Positions 7,941 through 16,971 of a stretch of DNA of 64,000 nucleotides are shown here, piece after piece. The number at the start of each line of letters is the position of its first letter. Positions within the stretch are counted from its first letter, which is position 1. The DNA is from Gammaproteobacteria bacterium (GTDB lineage Bacteria; Actinomycetota; Acidimicrobiia; Spongiisociales; UBA4744): positions 1 through 64,000 of the forward strand of contig JAACED010000014.1 of the NCBI GenBank assembly GCA_011682695.1, given 5' to 3'. The notes beneath the pieces were generated by a model. The model did not search any database and was not told where the DNA came from. It saw only the letters and a program-made list of their open reading frames with translations. Both the position numbers and the translations under genes were made by a program.

Positions 7941-9374
7941 CTAGGCCGGCAAGTCACTCAAGAGGTACTCGATGACATCGCCGGCGGTGTAGGTGTGAGC
8001 GTCCTCGGGAAGGAAACGAGCCACGTCGGCAATGTCGTCTCCGGAAGTCAGCAGATGACGTTCCGGGGCTCCTGATCTCTGGGTTTGGCCGAGTCCGATG
8101 TTGGCAAGCAGGGCGTTGCACAGACACCTGCGACCCACCGTGTCCTCCTTCGATCCACCTTTGGCCACGAAGTCGTCTATCGGTTCTGCCGGACAGCGCC
8201 ATCCAAATGATCCGTCCGCGCGCTGATACGCATGCCGGAGGTATCCGAGATCGCAGACCCGCTCGCGCCCTGCGTATACCTCGGGTTCAGAAAGGGTCCC
8301 CTCCAGGTTCACAACCTTGAAAGGGAAGCCGGTGGGTGACGCCGCCGGATCCGTGAAGATTCGAGCCCGGCCTTGCCGGCTCAGCTCCAACACCCGCCGT
8401 TTCGTCGCGGGTTCCAACCCCGACTCCTCACAGAAGGCGAAAGCGGTCCCTACCTGCACCCCGGTGGCACCCAACTGGAGGGCGTCGGCAATCGCTTCCG
8501 GTTCGGCGCGCGACCCGGCCAGCCAAAACGGGAGGCCGAGCTCGCGGATCACGTTGAGATCGGGGATGTCTCGGTCGCCGTAGACAGGCTCTCCGGAGTC
8601 GGTCAACTGGAGCCTGCCACGTGGTGGCGCGTTGTGACCGCCGGCGGTGGGCGCCTCAACGACAAAACCGTCCACGTGCGATTCGGTCCTCCGGGTCAGC
8701 ATCGTTGCCAGCACATCCGAAGACACGATGGCCAGAAAAAATGGGCGCTTCACCTTGGGAGGGTCACCACCGGTGTACGCAACCGGGTCGAACTCGGTGA
8801 CCGTGTCGGCATCCCGGGCGGCGCCTTTCACGTCGAACTTCAGGCGGACTCGCAGATTCTCGGCCAGCCGATCCAACACTCCCGGAATGGCACGGGGGAT
8901 TCCCGCCCCCATCAACACGTGATCCACGCCGGCCAGCATCGCCCCATACAGCGACGCCAAGGTCGGCAGCTGAACCTTCTCCAAGAAGTTGATCCCCACC
9001 GGATTCCCGTGTCCCTCCTTGGCCAAGAACACCTCAACGAAGTTGGAGGCCACCAACAGATCTCGGAGACGGCGCGATGGTGTCGCCTTCAACATCGGCT
9101 TTGAGCGGAAACGAGCCTTGGGAGGCTTGCCGCCCTGCAAGAAATACCGATCGAGGATACGAGCAGCGACACCGGGGACAGGAAAAGCCTCCAGTGCCCG
9201 CCGAACATGTCCACCGACGTCACCCAGCTGCAAGCGACGCACCAGGACCGCATCGATCCCGGTGCCCGACACAACTCCGAGCTGACCGGCGCAGGAAACC
9301 GCAGAGGCGAGCCGCCAGCCCGAAACCCCGACTCCCATACCGCCCTGAATCAACACCGGATGCCCGTTGGTCAT
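7941..9374 (-). CDS. PfaD-like nitronate monooxygenase / enoyl reductase family flavoprotein
   Basis: This is a TIM-barrel FMN protein of about 477 residues from the 2-nitropropane dioxygenase family. It begins at the first strand (PVLIQGGMGVGVSG) and carries the glycine-rich FVVEAPTAGGHNAPPRG phosphate-binding region and a C-terminal CRCL-type stretch (VGRRCLCNALLANIGL). The length and C-terminal extension match PfaD, the enoyl reductase of polyunsaturated fatty-acid synthases, more than the ~320-residue nitronate monooxygenases. No PKS-type pfaABC genes are nearby, so a stand-alone oxidoreductase is more likely. The ATG at 9374 fits the start of the fold; a longer in-frame start at 9416 adds nothing recognisable. 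Substrate unknown. Confidence 0.82.
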   Translation of the reverse strand: MTNGHPVLIQGGMGVGVSGWRLASAVSCAGQLGVVSGTGIDAVLVRRLQLGDVGGHVRRALEAFPVPGVAARILDRYFLQGGKPPKARFRSKPMLKATPSRRLRDLLVASNFVEVFLAKEGHGNPVGINFLEKVQLPTLASLYGAMLAGVDHVLMGAGIPRAIPGVLDRLAENLRVRLKFDVKGAARDADTVTEFDPVAYTGGDPPKVKRPFFLAIVSSDVLATMLTRRTESHVDGFVVEAPTAGGHNAPPRGRLQLTDSGEPVYGDRDIPDLNVIRELGLPFWLAGSRAEPEAIADALQLGATGVQVGTAFAFCEESGLEPATKRRVLELSRQGRARIFTDPAASPTGFPFKVVNLEGTLSEPEVYAGRERVCDLGYLRHAYQRADGSFGWRCPAEPIDDFVAKGGSKEDTVGRRCLCNALLANIGLGQTQRSGAPERHLLTSGDDIADVARFLPEDAHTYTAGDVIEYLLSDLPA

Positions 9375-9827
9375 GATCAATGCTCTCTCTACTCGACTAG
9401 GTCCCGATCGCAACAAATGGCGGTCGTACCACCGATCGTCGCACGGTCAGACTCATATGCGGAACAAAAGGTCACCGGAAACCGGTAATCCTGTCCGTAG
9501 TCTGGTGATAAGCAGTGGGTATTCCATCCGTCGGCTTCTCGTGAGCATCCGGCCGCAGCTCCGTGACGAACGCAAGAACCCCTCTGGCGGTCACTGCCTC
9601 TCCAAGCGTGTCGCATTCGACCCGCCGGTAGAGCCCGATCAGACGGTACGGCTGCGAAACCCCCCTACGCCTGTCGACAGAGATTCAACAGAGGACCTGT
9701 CACTGAAGAATGCGGCGTGGCTGACATCTCGATGGCTTGGGAAAACGCGCGTCACGCCTGCGGAGGGGACGAGTCGGTCGGCACGTGTGTGACTGCGAGC
9801 GATCTCCCGGGGGTGCCGGTCACCCGG
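9375..9827. other. Non-coding gap
   Basis: About 450 bases with no supported gene. A short CCGGAAACCGG palindrome lies near 9476. No repeat copy or RNA gene was recognised. Confidence 0.45.
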
Positions 9828-10505
9828 CTACTTCGCCGGATGCCCGACTGGGATGAGATACAGCGGTTCGTGGTCACTCGGAAGCCCCAATACCCTCTGC
9901 ACCTGATCGTCGTAAAAGGCACCGATCGGCACCGCTCCCAACCCAAGAGAGACGGCCTGCAGCAAGAGATTCTGGGCGGCATGCCCGGCTTCGAGCTTCA
10001 CGTACCGCTCGGCTCGATCACCGTACTTCTGCTCGATCCGGGAATAGACCGCAGCCAAGACGAAGACCGCAGCTGCCTCCTCCACGGCCTGCTGGGAGAG
10101 AGCCGCTCGGGACAGTTCCCTTCGCACATCCTCCTCGCCAAGAACTTCGAGTTGATGACGGTACGGGTCGTAGTGGTATCGCCCGCGGCCGGTGACCACA
10201 TAGATCTCCAGCGGACACAGGCCGCCCGCCGATGGCGCGGTGCGTTGACCAGCACTCGAGGTAATACCCTGCGCCGCCCACAGGAGCTGGGATATGTCGG
10301 CCAAATCAAGAGGCATCGGCTCATACTCACGAACTGAACGACGCCGGGACAACGCGTCCGCCAGTGAGCCTCCACCGGCCGCCACGGGCGGTGGGAGATC
10401 GATTCGCTCGGTCACGATGGCGCCTCCCGGTGTGTCGACACCCTCGGTGGTTGTGCCACAGCCACCTATCAATATCACGATAATGAGCGTCACGCGCCAA
10501 CGCAC
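9828..10505 (-). CDS. SagB-type nitroreductase-fold lipoprotein
   Basis: This FMN-dependent SagB/ThcOx-family oxidoreductase is about 225 residues and predicted to be exported. A short signal peptide ends in lipobox IGGC. The catalytic fold follows with SRRSVREYEP (the phosphate-binding arginines), LSQLLWAAQG-like and APSAGGLCPLEIYVV segments, and a C-terminal VPIGAFYDDQVQRVLGLP. SagB proteins oxidise azolines in RiPP pathways, but this subfamily is often found without a cyclodehydratase, and none is seen here. The GTG at 10505 has GAGG 8 nt upstream and begins the signal peptide; longer frames upstream lack coding character. An extracytoplasmic flavoenzyme is unusual, and its donor and substrate are unknown. 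Confidence 0.82.
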   Translation of the reverse strand: MRWRVTLIIVILIGGCGTTTEGVDTPGGAIVTERIDLPPPVAAGGGSLADALSRRRSVREYEPMPLDLADISQLLWAAQGITSSAGQRTAPSAGGLCPLEIYVVTGRGRYHYDPYRHQLEVLGEEDVRRELSRAALSQQAVEEAAAVFVLAAVYSRIEQKYGDRAERYVKLEAGHAAQNLLLQAVSLGLGAVPIGAFYDDQVQRVLGLPSDHEPLYLIPVGHPAK

Positions 10506-11047
10506 TGGAGAGTCCTCGATCCATGATGCCCCGGTAAGGCCACGACCGCTGGTGGTCGGGCCCACACCGCTGGTGCCACCTTTGACTCTTCGCACCCCTC
10601 CGATTCTCAACATCAACCACCCTACCAACCGAATGTCGGACCTATCATCGGCATGCCACAGTTTGCCGGATCTGGCGTGCGCCGCAGCATGTTCGCGCGC
10701 CGGTCTCCTCTGATACACCACGAAGCCTCGCCTTCTGTAAATGGGCGCACGCCGGCGGGAGCCGTCGATGGTATGCGGTTCACACGATTCGCCAACTGAC
10801 CAGCACTCATCGGAGCAGCATCGGCGCACTCGAGATCAGCAGGCTGACATCATGGAGTTCGATGGTGGTCCAAGCCTGTGACGCACATCCCCGATGCATC
10901 CGTCGGATGGGTCACTTGATACGGCAGCCCGAATGGTGCCGGGTCACCGACGAACGGGAAGGCCCCCCACCCACTCATCGCATCATGTGAGGGCGATGGC
11001 CCGACGCCGCGATCATTCGGTTCGCATTGCGGGCTTGGTCAGGCCGG
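10506..11047. other. Long non-coding gap with repeat copy
   Basis: About 540 bases between the SagB-like gene and the end of the RraA-like gene. The only recognised content is R1 repeat copy b (10575-10630). No protein similarity was seen in any frame. Confidence 0.5.
10575..10630. repeat. Dispersed intergenic repeat, family R1 copy b
   Basis: This copy begins GCCACCTTTGACTCTTCG and continues through ACCCCTCCGATTCT and ATCAACCACCCTACCAACC. It lies 70-125 nt upstream of the SagB-like start. It matches copy c over the whole 56 bases with scattered differences. Confidence 0.6.
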
Positions 11048-11752
11048 TCAGATGGCTCGGCCGATTTCGGCCAGGTGGGCGTTGAAGTCGGCCTGGGGGT
11101 CTTTCCTGCGTTTGGAGAGGAACGAGTCGAGTTCGAACGCATCCCCCAGGGCAGTCCCCGAGGCGATTTCACGGGCCAACGCTTCTTCCTGTCGCAGGGC
11201 GACCGCGGCATGGTCGAAGACTGCTTTGAGATCGCCGGCCTTGAGGATGATCAGACCGTCTGCATCCCCAAACACCCACATACCCGGAGCCACGGTGACT
11301 CCGCCGATCGACACAGACCCCCCGACGATACCGATGCCTTTCATGGCAGCCGGAACCTTGAGCGGACCAACTGGGTAGGAACCTCGACAATGGACAGGAA
11401 CCCGCAGATCAACCAGATCGACGATGTCTCGCACCAGGCCATCAACCACAAACCCCGCCAACCCTTTCCGGACCGCCTCGGTTCCGATCAGATCACCGAT
11501 CAGCGCCACATCCGCAGTGCGGTTGGCGATCACGACAACGTCGTTCAGCGCGGCTCGGTGGACCGCCTCCAAAATGGAAACCAGATCGTTGTCCGCTTCG
11601 ACCGTGACCGCCGGACCGGCCAACCTGCTGTGCATGTCGAGAGGCCGTAGCCCTGACTCCGGCAGCCCCACCTCGATCCCGGCCCGGAACGCAGCGTCAG
11701 CCAGCAGCGAGGTGCTGTACTGCTCCCTGAACAGATGCGAATAGTCGCTCAT
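11048..11752 (-). CDS. RraA-like family protein (putative aldolase)
   Basis: This protein of about 234 residues has the RraA / HMG aldolase fold. The characteristic APGMWVFGDADGLIIL stretch corresponds to the PGD..x..D.DGV region that binds metal and oxaloacetate-type substrates, and FVVDGLVRDI corresponds to the family G.xRD motif. Members are either class II aldolases or decarboxylases for 4-hydroxy-4-methyl-2-oxoglutarate, or RNase E regulators; the latter is less likely in this lineage. The ATG at 11752 has AAGGAG five bases upstream, which fixes the start and rejects the longer frame to 11821. It is monocistronic. Confidence 0.82.
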   Translation of the reverse strand: MSDYSHLFREQYSTSLLADAAFRAGIEVGLPESGLRPLDMHSRLAGPAVTVEADNDLVSILEAVHRAALNDVVVIANRTADVALIGDLIGTEAVRKGLAGFVVDGLVRDIVDLVDLRVPVHCRGSYPVGPLKVPAAMKGIGIVGGSVSIGGVTVAPGMWVFGDADGLIILKAGDLKAVFDHAAVALRQEEALAREIASGTALGDAFELDSFLSKRRKDPQADFNAHLAEIGRAI

Positions 11753-11914
11753 GATTCTCCTTCCGGCGTCTCCATCCCCAGGCGGTAATCGGACAGGGCT
11801 CGACACCCTGCTGCTCCCCAACTGAGAACACCACGAAACCGCCCCATATCCTTACATACCGAGCAGCCACTCGACCAGGTTGCGATAGCTTGTGGTCGAG
11901 ATCACATCGCCAAT

Positions 11915-11970
11915 ACCACCTTTGGCTTTTCGTACCCCGCCGATTCCGCTGTCAACCACCCCGTCAACCC
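11915..11970. repeat. Dispersed intergenic repeat, family R1 copy c
   Basis: This copy begins ACCACCTTTGGCTTTTCG, then TACCCCGCCGATTCC and GTCAACCACCCCGTCAACCC. It lies in the divergent gap between the RraA-like gene and the DUF606 transporter gene, the expected position of both promoters. Confidence 0.6.
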
Positions 11971-12138
11971 GACGACCCGCTGGTGCCTGGATATGCCCGC
12001 AATGTGCCGGCTCAAGGTGGGTGCGTTCTCCGATCTCCGGCCCTACGATATCTGGCACCGGCCTTGCGGGCCGTCTGAACCGACAGATTCAGGTCGAGCC
12101 GGTCACTGCTCTCCGCACGACAACAAAGGAGTCGTGAA

Positions 12139-12561
12139 ATGAGTAGTGGATACATCATCGCCGGTCTCGTCGGAATGGGAATTGCCCTCCAGGTCGCACT
12201 CGTTGGCCGAGCTTCCAGCAACGCTCATCCGCTCGCCGTCTCGCTGGCACTCCAACTCTCCGGGGTTGCCGTGGCAGCAACTTGGGCGACGACCAGCGGG
12301 GCTTGGTCCGACGTTGCAGCTGTGACGCGGCTCTGGTGGTGGATACCGCTGGGTATTGGAGGATGGGTCGTCGTGGCAGCTCTCGGATTCGCCTCCAGTC
12401 GTGTCGGTGTCGCGGCCGTCCTAGCCGTGGCCGTCGGCGCTCAGCTCATCTCCGGGCTCGCCATCGACGCTGCCACCGGCACAAGTCTCGTAGGGCCACG
12501 GTCTTTCCTCGGTGTGGCGGTGATTCTCTCCGGTGTGATCATGTTGACAACACCAAACTAG
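12139..12561 (+). CDS. DUF606/YdcZ-type small membrane transporter
   Basis: This 140-residue integral membrane protein has about five hydrophobic segments, matching the size and pattern of the DUF606 branch of the DMT superfamily. The N-terminus (GYIIAGLVGMGIALQVALVG) and the terminal LGVAVILSGVIMLT are typical of half-size EamA-like modules, which usually act as dimers or in pairs. Here only one copy is present, so it would need to homodimerise. AAAGGAG lies 8 nt before the ATG. The substrate is unknown. Confidence 0.78.
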   Translation: MSSGYIIAGLVGMGIALQVALVGRASSNAHPLAVSLALQLSGVAVAATWATTSGAWSDVAAVTRLWWWIPLGIGGWVVVAALGFASSRVGVAAVLAVAVGAQLISGLAIDAATGTSLVGPRSFLGVAVILSGVIMLTTPN

Positions 12562-12663
12562 GAGCGGCCCCAAGACGGCCGCCTATGATGCCGAACATGA
12601 CGGCAGCTCGGCACTCAGCTCCGTCCCAACAGGCGACACTGAGGTCTGAGTCAGATCGCCATT

Positions 12664-12695
12664 GCCACCTTTGACCTTTCGTACCCCTTCTCGGC
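12664..12695. repeat. Dispersed intergenic repeat, family R1 copy d (partial)
   Basis: Only the first half of the repeat is kept: GCCACCTTTGACCTTTCG followed by TACCCC. It lies between the DUF606 gene and the methyltransferase remnant. Confidence 0.5.
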
Positions 12696-12895
12696 AGATG
12701 GACTTCGAAAGTTGTGAGACCGTCTGGGCATGTCGGCGGTTCTCTGGCGGTGCGACCGAAGCGTCGGGTCCGTGACGTCGTCATGTGGGGTCAAATAGAT
12801 CAGGGTTCGGTAATCGGCATCACTTCGTTCGAGAAGGAGAATCTCGCTGAGGCGGTTGTATGAACCGCTCTATCGGTTGACGGCGATGATTCCGG

Positions 12896-13130
12896 ATGCC
12901 CAAGACGTGGGTGTTCGGCTCGGCCACGGGGATGCTTCGGCAACTGATCCAGGGGGGACGGGGCCGTTCTGGTCGGGCGATCGATCTCGGCTGTGGACTA
13001 GGAACTGAGGCAATCTCGTTGGCTCGCCATAGGTTCGAAGTCACGGGGTCGACTTCTCCCCTACCGCAGTCAACCTCGCCGGTCGCCGCTTTGCCGCCCG
13101 GCGCGAGGCCGGACGTCAAGCCGTCACGCC
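12896..13130 (+). pseudogene. Decayed class I SAM methyltransferase fragment
   Basis: A recognisable methyltransferase motif I and II ([18 protein letters not shown], then HRFEVTG) is read in one frame up to about 13045. The expected continuation, [20 protein letters not shown], is in the next frame. Loss of one G in the GGGG run at 13045-13048 explains the shift. The fragment stops where the pckA leader begins, and no intact N- or C-terminal half remains. The open frame continues into pckA, which could mislead a gene caller into a fused start. The evidence is motif order across two frames. Confidence 0.6.
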
Positions 13131-13198
13131 GGTCGGCTACGAAAGCGCCAGAGGTATCCTGGCCACATCCCAGGAGGGCCAAGAGAGAAGGAATCCAC

Positions 13199-14785
13199 AT
13201 GCACGATCTCATCCCTCACGGCATCGAGCCGAAACACGAAGTCTTCTGGGACCTGTCGACGCCGGTTCTGATTGAGCACACCCTCGAACGAGGGCTGGGC
13301 GTGTTGGCCCACCGGGGACCACTCGTTGTCAACACCGTGCCTTACACCGGCCGGAGCCCCAAGGACAAGTTCATCGTCCGCGACCCTCAGACCGAGGGCG
13401 ACATATGGTGGGGTGACGTCAACCATCCGATCGAGCCCGAGGTGTACGACGCTCTCTATGCGCGAGTGACAGAACATCTGGCCGAGCGCGATCTCTACGT
13501 CCAGGATTTGTACGCGGGAGCAGACCCGCGGTACCGGCTGGCCGTCCGGGCGATTACCTCGAGTCCGTGGCACGCGCATTTCTGCCGGAATATGTTCCGC
13601 TTACCGCGCTCCTACGAGCTCGACGATGAGATCGAACCGTTTCACCCGGACTTCACGCTCGTGCACGCTCCGGACTTCAAAGCAATCCCTGAGCGTGACG
13701 GCACCCGCAGCGAAGTCTTCATCATCATCTCCTTCGAGCACAAGGTGCTCCTGATCGGTGGCACCACGTACATGGGCGAGATGAAGAAGTCGGTCTTTTC
13801 GGTGTTGAACTACCTGCTGCCGAAGAAAGGTGTGCTCAGTATGCATGCCTCGGCCAATGTCGACCAGGCAGGACATTCGGCCGTGATCTTCGGACTTTCC
13901 GGTACCGGCAAGACCACCCTGGCGACGGACCCGACGAGGAACATGATCGGCGACGATGAGATCGGATGGGGCGTCAACGGCATCTTCAACATCGAGGGCG
14001 GCTCCTACGCCAAGGTGATCTGCCTGAGTCCCGAGGACGAACCGCTCATCTTCGAGGCCACCAACCAGTTCGAGACGCTGCTCGAGAACGTGGTGATCAA
14101 CCCTGAGAGCCGCCGGGTGGAGTGGGACGACGCAACTCGCACCGAAAACATCCGCAGCTCATATCCGCTCGTGCACCTTCCCAATATCGTGAAAAGCGGC
14201 ATGGCAGCGCACCCGCGTAACATCGTGTTTCTGTCTGCGGACGCGTTCGGTGTGCTCCCTCCGATCTCACGACTGACTCGCGAGCAAGCGATGTACTATT
14301 TCATCTCCGGGTACACCGCCAAGCTCGCCGGCACGGAAAGGGGTGTGAACGAGCCGGCCGCCACCTTCTCCCCATGCTTCGGCGCCCCGTTCCTTCCGTT
14401 GCCGCCCTCGTATTACGCGGACGTCCTCGCCGACAAGATCGAAGAGTTCGGCACCGGACTCTGGATGATCAACACCGGATGGACCAGTGGACCCCACGGT
14501 GTCGGCCACCGGATCCGGATCCCCCACACGCGGGCGATGCTCAACGCGGCACTCGCCGGCGACCTCGACGAGGCCACGTACCACCAGAACCCCATCTTTG
14601 GCCTCTCGATCCCGACAGAGGTTCCAGGGGTTCCCGCCGAATTGCTCAACCCTCGTAACACCTGGGGCGATCCATCTGCCTACGACACGCAAGCCGTCAA
14701 GCTGGCCGGAATGTTCCGGAGGAACTTTGAGCAGTACGCAGACGATGTTTCCGAGGCCGTGATCGCCGCCGGGCCGCACATCTAG
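13199..14785 (+). CDS. pckA: Phosphoenolpyruvate carboxykinase (ATP)
   Basis: This cytosolic enzyme of about 528 residues converts oxaloacetate and ATP to PEP, CO2 and ADP, the entry step of gluconeogenesis. Key motifs are present: [11 protein letters not shown] near residue 46, [14 protein letters not shown] (Mn/oxaloacetate site), the kinase-1a P-loop [14 protein letters not shown], and the kinase-2 IGDDEIGWG. The length matches the ATP-dependent class; most Actinobacteria use the unrelated GTP enzyme, so this is a useful lineage marker. The ATG at 13199 has AAGGA six bases upstream; the in-frame extension upstream is the methyltransferase remnant. Class II FBPase (glpX) is encoded at 28.9 kb. 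Confidence 0.96.
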   Translation: MHDLIPHGIEPKHEVFWDLSTPVLIEHTLERGLGVLAHRGPLVVNTVPYTGRSPKDKFIVRDPQTEGDIWWGDVNHPIEPEVYDALYARVTEHLAERDLYVQDLYAGADPRYRLAVRAITSSPWHAHFCRNMFRLPRSYELDDEIEPFHPDFTLVHAPDFKAIPERDGTRSEVFIIISFEHKVLLIGGTTYMGEMKKSVFSVLNYLLPKKGVLSMHASANVDQAGHSAVIFGLSGTGKTTLATDPTRNMIGDDEIGWGVNGIFNIEGGSYAKVICLSPEDEPLIFEATNQFETLLENVVINPESRRVEWDDATRTENIRSSYPLVHLPNIVKSGMAAHPRNIVFLSADAFGVLPPISRLTREQAMYYFISGYTAKLAGTERGVNEPAATFSPCFGAPFLPLPPSYYADVLADKIEEFGTGLWMINTGWTSGPHGVGHRIRIPHTRAMLNAALAGDLDEATYHQNPIFGLSIPTEVPGVPAELLNPRNTWGDPSAYDTQAVKLAGMFRRNFEQYADDVSEAVIAAGPHI

Positions 14786-14933
14786 CACGGTGCATCGGCA
14801 ACGTGAAAGACGCCGGCAAGCTCTGCCGGTACTCGCGTGTTGACGGTGAGCTTCGGGATCGGCCGGGTATCCGACGGGAACAAGACCGCACCCAAAGCTG
14901 CCCGGTTCCTCAGCTCCGGCGGCTGCTCTAGCC

Positions 14934-15250
14934 GTGGGAGGTGTCTGCCCACTGCTGCAAGGCTTTGACCAGGAGTCAGAGCGTGCAGAGCTGACTGAAG
15001 CACAGCGCGTTCACATACAACGGATACGGCCTCTCGCTCCTCCATGGTCGGCACAGCTCGGCCCAGCCGAGTTCAGTCGCTTACAGACCCCGACACTGGT
15101 CGTCACCACGGGATCTGACCCTCTCTTTGACGAGGTGGCCAAAGAGATGTCAGCCAATCAGAGCGTCACATGGATGACGGTGGAGGACCGCCATATCGCC
15201 CCAAGACGGCACAGCCTCAACGCGCTCCTGTCCGACCTGGGAAGCAGCTC
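14934..15250 (+). pseudogene. C-terminal remnant of an alpha/beta hydrolase
   Basis: One frame reads like the last third of an alpha/beta hydrolase: a cap-end RPLAPPW, the strand PTLVVTTGSDPLFDEVA carrying the acid residue, and VEDRHIAPRRHSLNALLSDL carrying the catalytic His. The nucleophile-elbow half (G-x-S-x-G) is absent in all frames upstream, where pckA ends. There is no ribosome site. I read it as a truncated relic rather than a gene. Confidence 0.45.
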
Positions 15251-15399
15251 GGAGATGACAGGTCTCGCCCGGTCGAGCAGGTATCCGTGTCACCCACCCG
15301 CTGCCAAGCGGAGCCACCCGACCGACTGGCGGACGGCACTGCTCGGCGGCGCGGAAGGGGAGGTTCCTTGACGCGGTGCTCACCTGCCGGTGAGCGTTG

Positions 15400-15711
15400 T
15401 TACCTGCCGGCCATGCGGTAGGTGTCCTCCCCGACGCCCGGGTCGAACCAGCGCTCCTCGTCGGTGAAACGCGCCAGGTCGGCGAGACGAAACAGCGCGC
15501 TCGCCGCTTCTGGCTTGGGTGGCCGATCCAAGTCCACCATCGACTCCGCCTCGGTGAGGATGACGATGCGGTCTGCGTTGACCCAGTAGAACCGGGAGTT
15601 CGCGATCCCGTCACTTCCTCGCAACGCTCGGCAGAGTCCATAGGCGGCCTCACCAAACTCGATCCGATCTGCCGTGTCGCGGCGATCACAATGTTGCAGT
15701 AGGAAAGCCAT
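15400..15711 (-). CDS. Small conserved-looking protein of unknown function
   Basis: The predicted protein is about 103 residues, soluble and acidic, with no signal peptide. It starts MAFLLQHCDRRDTADRIEFG and has an alternating helix/strand pattern (FYWVNADRIVILTEAES, FRLADLARFTDEERWFDP). The compact alpha/beta pattern resembles small ferredoxin-like or dimeric alpha-beta-barrel proteins, but I recognise no family motif. AGGGG lies 7 nt before the ATG at 15711, which supports this start over a longer in-frame one at 15915. It sits alone between decayed sequences. Confidence 0.6.
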   Translation of the reverse strand: MAFLLQHCDRRDTADRIEFGEAAYGLCRALRGSDGIANSRFYWVNADRIVILTEAESMVDLDRPPKPEAASALFRLADLARFTDEERWFDPGVGEDTYRMAGR

Positions 15712-15972
15712 TGACGATCCCCTCGCTTGACTATCTACAACCTGCGCCGGGAACCCGCCAATGTCAATGCCCAAGTGTTCAATCGCTGTTCTTGCCGAGG
15801 CGAACGCCTGGACCCGCGAGCGGTCAGACTCGGTGACGGGCACCCGACAGGACAAGTCCCGACAGGAGCAGTCGATGCCTTCCCCCGCAACGGCAAATGG
15901 AAACGCCCGCACCATGTCAACGCTGGGTAGGTAACTCTCCGTCGCCGAGAACCAGGTCCGGCCGCGCCTCCA

Positions 15973-16163
15973 TCACGGAGATTTCGGTCGGTCCGTGATC
16001 CTGAGGTAACCCGTCACGAATTGATCGCCATAGGTGGTGCGCCTGGACGCGCTGCAGCCAACCAGCCGCTCACGCTCTCGGATCAGGCTCGACACCGTAC
16101 TCGTCGACACCCCAGCCGCCTCGGCGGCCTCGCCGATCGTGCCCACTTGCCGAGCGCGCCACC
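15973..16163 (-). pseudogene. Helix-turn-helix regulator remnant
   Basis: On the minus strand a short frame reads TIGEAAEAAGVSTSTVSSLI, a LacI/MerR-like helix-turn-helix, then runs about 35 residues to a stop with no effector domain. The N-terminal residues expected before it lie in another frame. It is probably a fragment of a regulator. Confidence 0.35.
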
Positions 16164-16323
16164 CGCCTCGGAGTCATCGGACATGCCATAGCTCATCTCC
16201 ATGAGTCGCACGTCGCTCCCGCCACCGGAAATCACCAGGAATGATCCCGGTCAACCGTCACGAGAACGGTGATTTCGACGAGACACATGAGGCCTGTCCG
16301 GAAGCTACGAGGGCCACCGCGAC

Positions 16324-16353
16324 TTGGCTCTTACTGCTCGGATTTCCTATGCT
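16324..16353 (+). promoter_or_regulatory. Promoter of the CAP-domain gene (leaderless)
   Basis: TTGGCT (16324-16329), an 18-nt spacer and TATGCT (16348-16353) precede the GTG at 16362 by 8 nt. This places transcription start at or next to the start codon and decides the start where no Shine-Dalgarno exists. Confidence 0.5.
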
Positions 16354-16361
16354 GCCAACTC

Positions 16362-16967
16362 GTGCGCGCCCTACGTCCTATCGCTGCTGTTGTCCTGAGT
16401 TTTGCTATGGTCCTGGGACTTGCCGGTCCTGTGCTCGCCGACGCCTTGGCCGCGAAAGTGGACGCTGTGCGTTCTCCCGACCTTCCGATCCTGATGGCGG
16501 CAGATGCCCTCGCAGGACAATCTGCAGCCGCGCAGGCCAAGGCAGGCAAGCAGTTCCACACGAACCTGAATCCGTTGCTCAGCGTCTGCTCCGCAGCCGG
16601 TGAAGTCGTCGGAGTCGGACCCAATCTCGACTCGATCTTCGAAGCCTTCCGCAACAGTCCTCCCCACTGGGGTCTGATCACCTCGTCGAGATGGACGTCC
16701 ATGGGCACCGGCATGGCCACGACGAGCGACGGAGCTGTTTACGTATCGGTGATCTTCTGTGAGGGGGCGGGCGGCGATGCGCCCACGCAGCCGGCACCGA
16801 GTCCGATTGCGACGGCGGTCGCCCCGGCGCACGCGCGCCACACATCGCCGAACCTTCCAGCGCTCCCCCCTGAACTCATGCTGAGTCCTTGCTCGGGTAG
16901 CGACACTCGAGAGCTCGTCCTACACGAACCACCCTGGGTCACACGGAGCTGTCCGGGTCTCGCCTAA
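16362..16967 (+). CDS. Secreted CAP-domain (SCP/PR1-like) protein
   Basis: This exported protein of about 201 residues has a signal peptide (AAVVLSFAMVLGLAGPVLA) and then a shortened CAP domain. The segment from LAGQSAAAQAKAGKQFHTN to SIFEAFRNSPPHWGLITSSR and GAVYVSVIFCE follows the bacterial CAP pattern. The usual GHR/GHN after the first helix and the Glu of the GENI motif are not convincing (EVVGVG here), so catalytic-type residues may be lost. The Pro-rich C-terminal 65 residues look unstructured. The gene converges with asd, with only 4 nt between stops. The GTG start is supported by a promoter directly upstream. Confidence 0.6.
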   Translation: MRALRPIAAVVLSFAMVLGLAGPVLADALAAKVDAVRSPDLPILMAADALAGQSAAAQAKAGKQFHTNLNPLLSVCSAAGEVVGVGPNLDSIFEAFRNSPPHWGLITSSRWTSMGTGMATTSDGAVYVSVIFCEGAGGDAPTQPAPSPIATAVAPAHARHTSPNLPALPPELMLSPCSGSDTRELVLHEPPWVTRSCPGLA

Positions 16968-16971
16968 CTGC

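Noticed and set aside
7941-9374. Part of a polyunsaturated fatty-acid synthase cluster
   Set aside because: The protein is PfaD-like, but no ketosynthase, acyltransferase or ACP genes are adjacent.
12896-14785. A fused methyltransferase-PckA protein of 629 residues
   Set aside because: The N-terminal part is a frameshifted fragment, and a good ribosome site precedes the PckA ATG at 13199.
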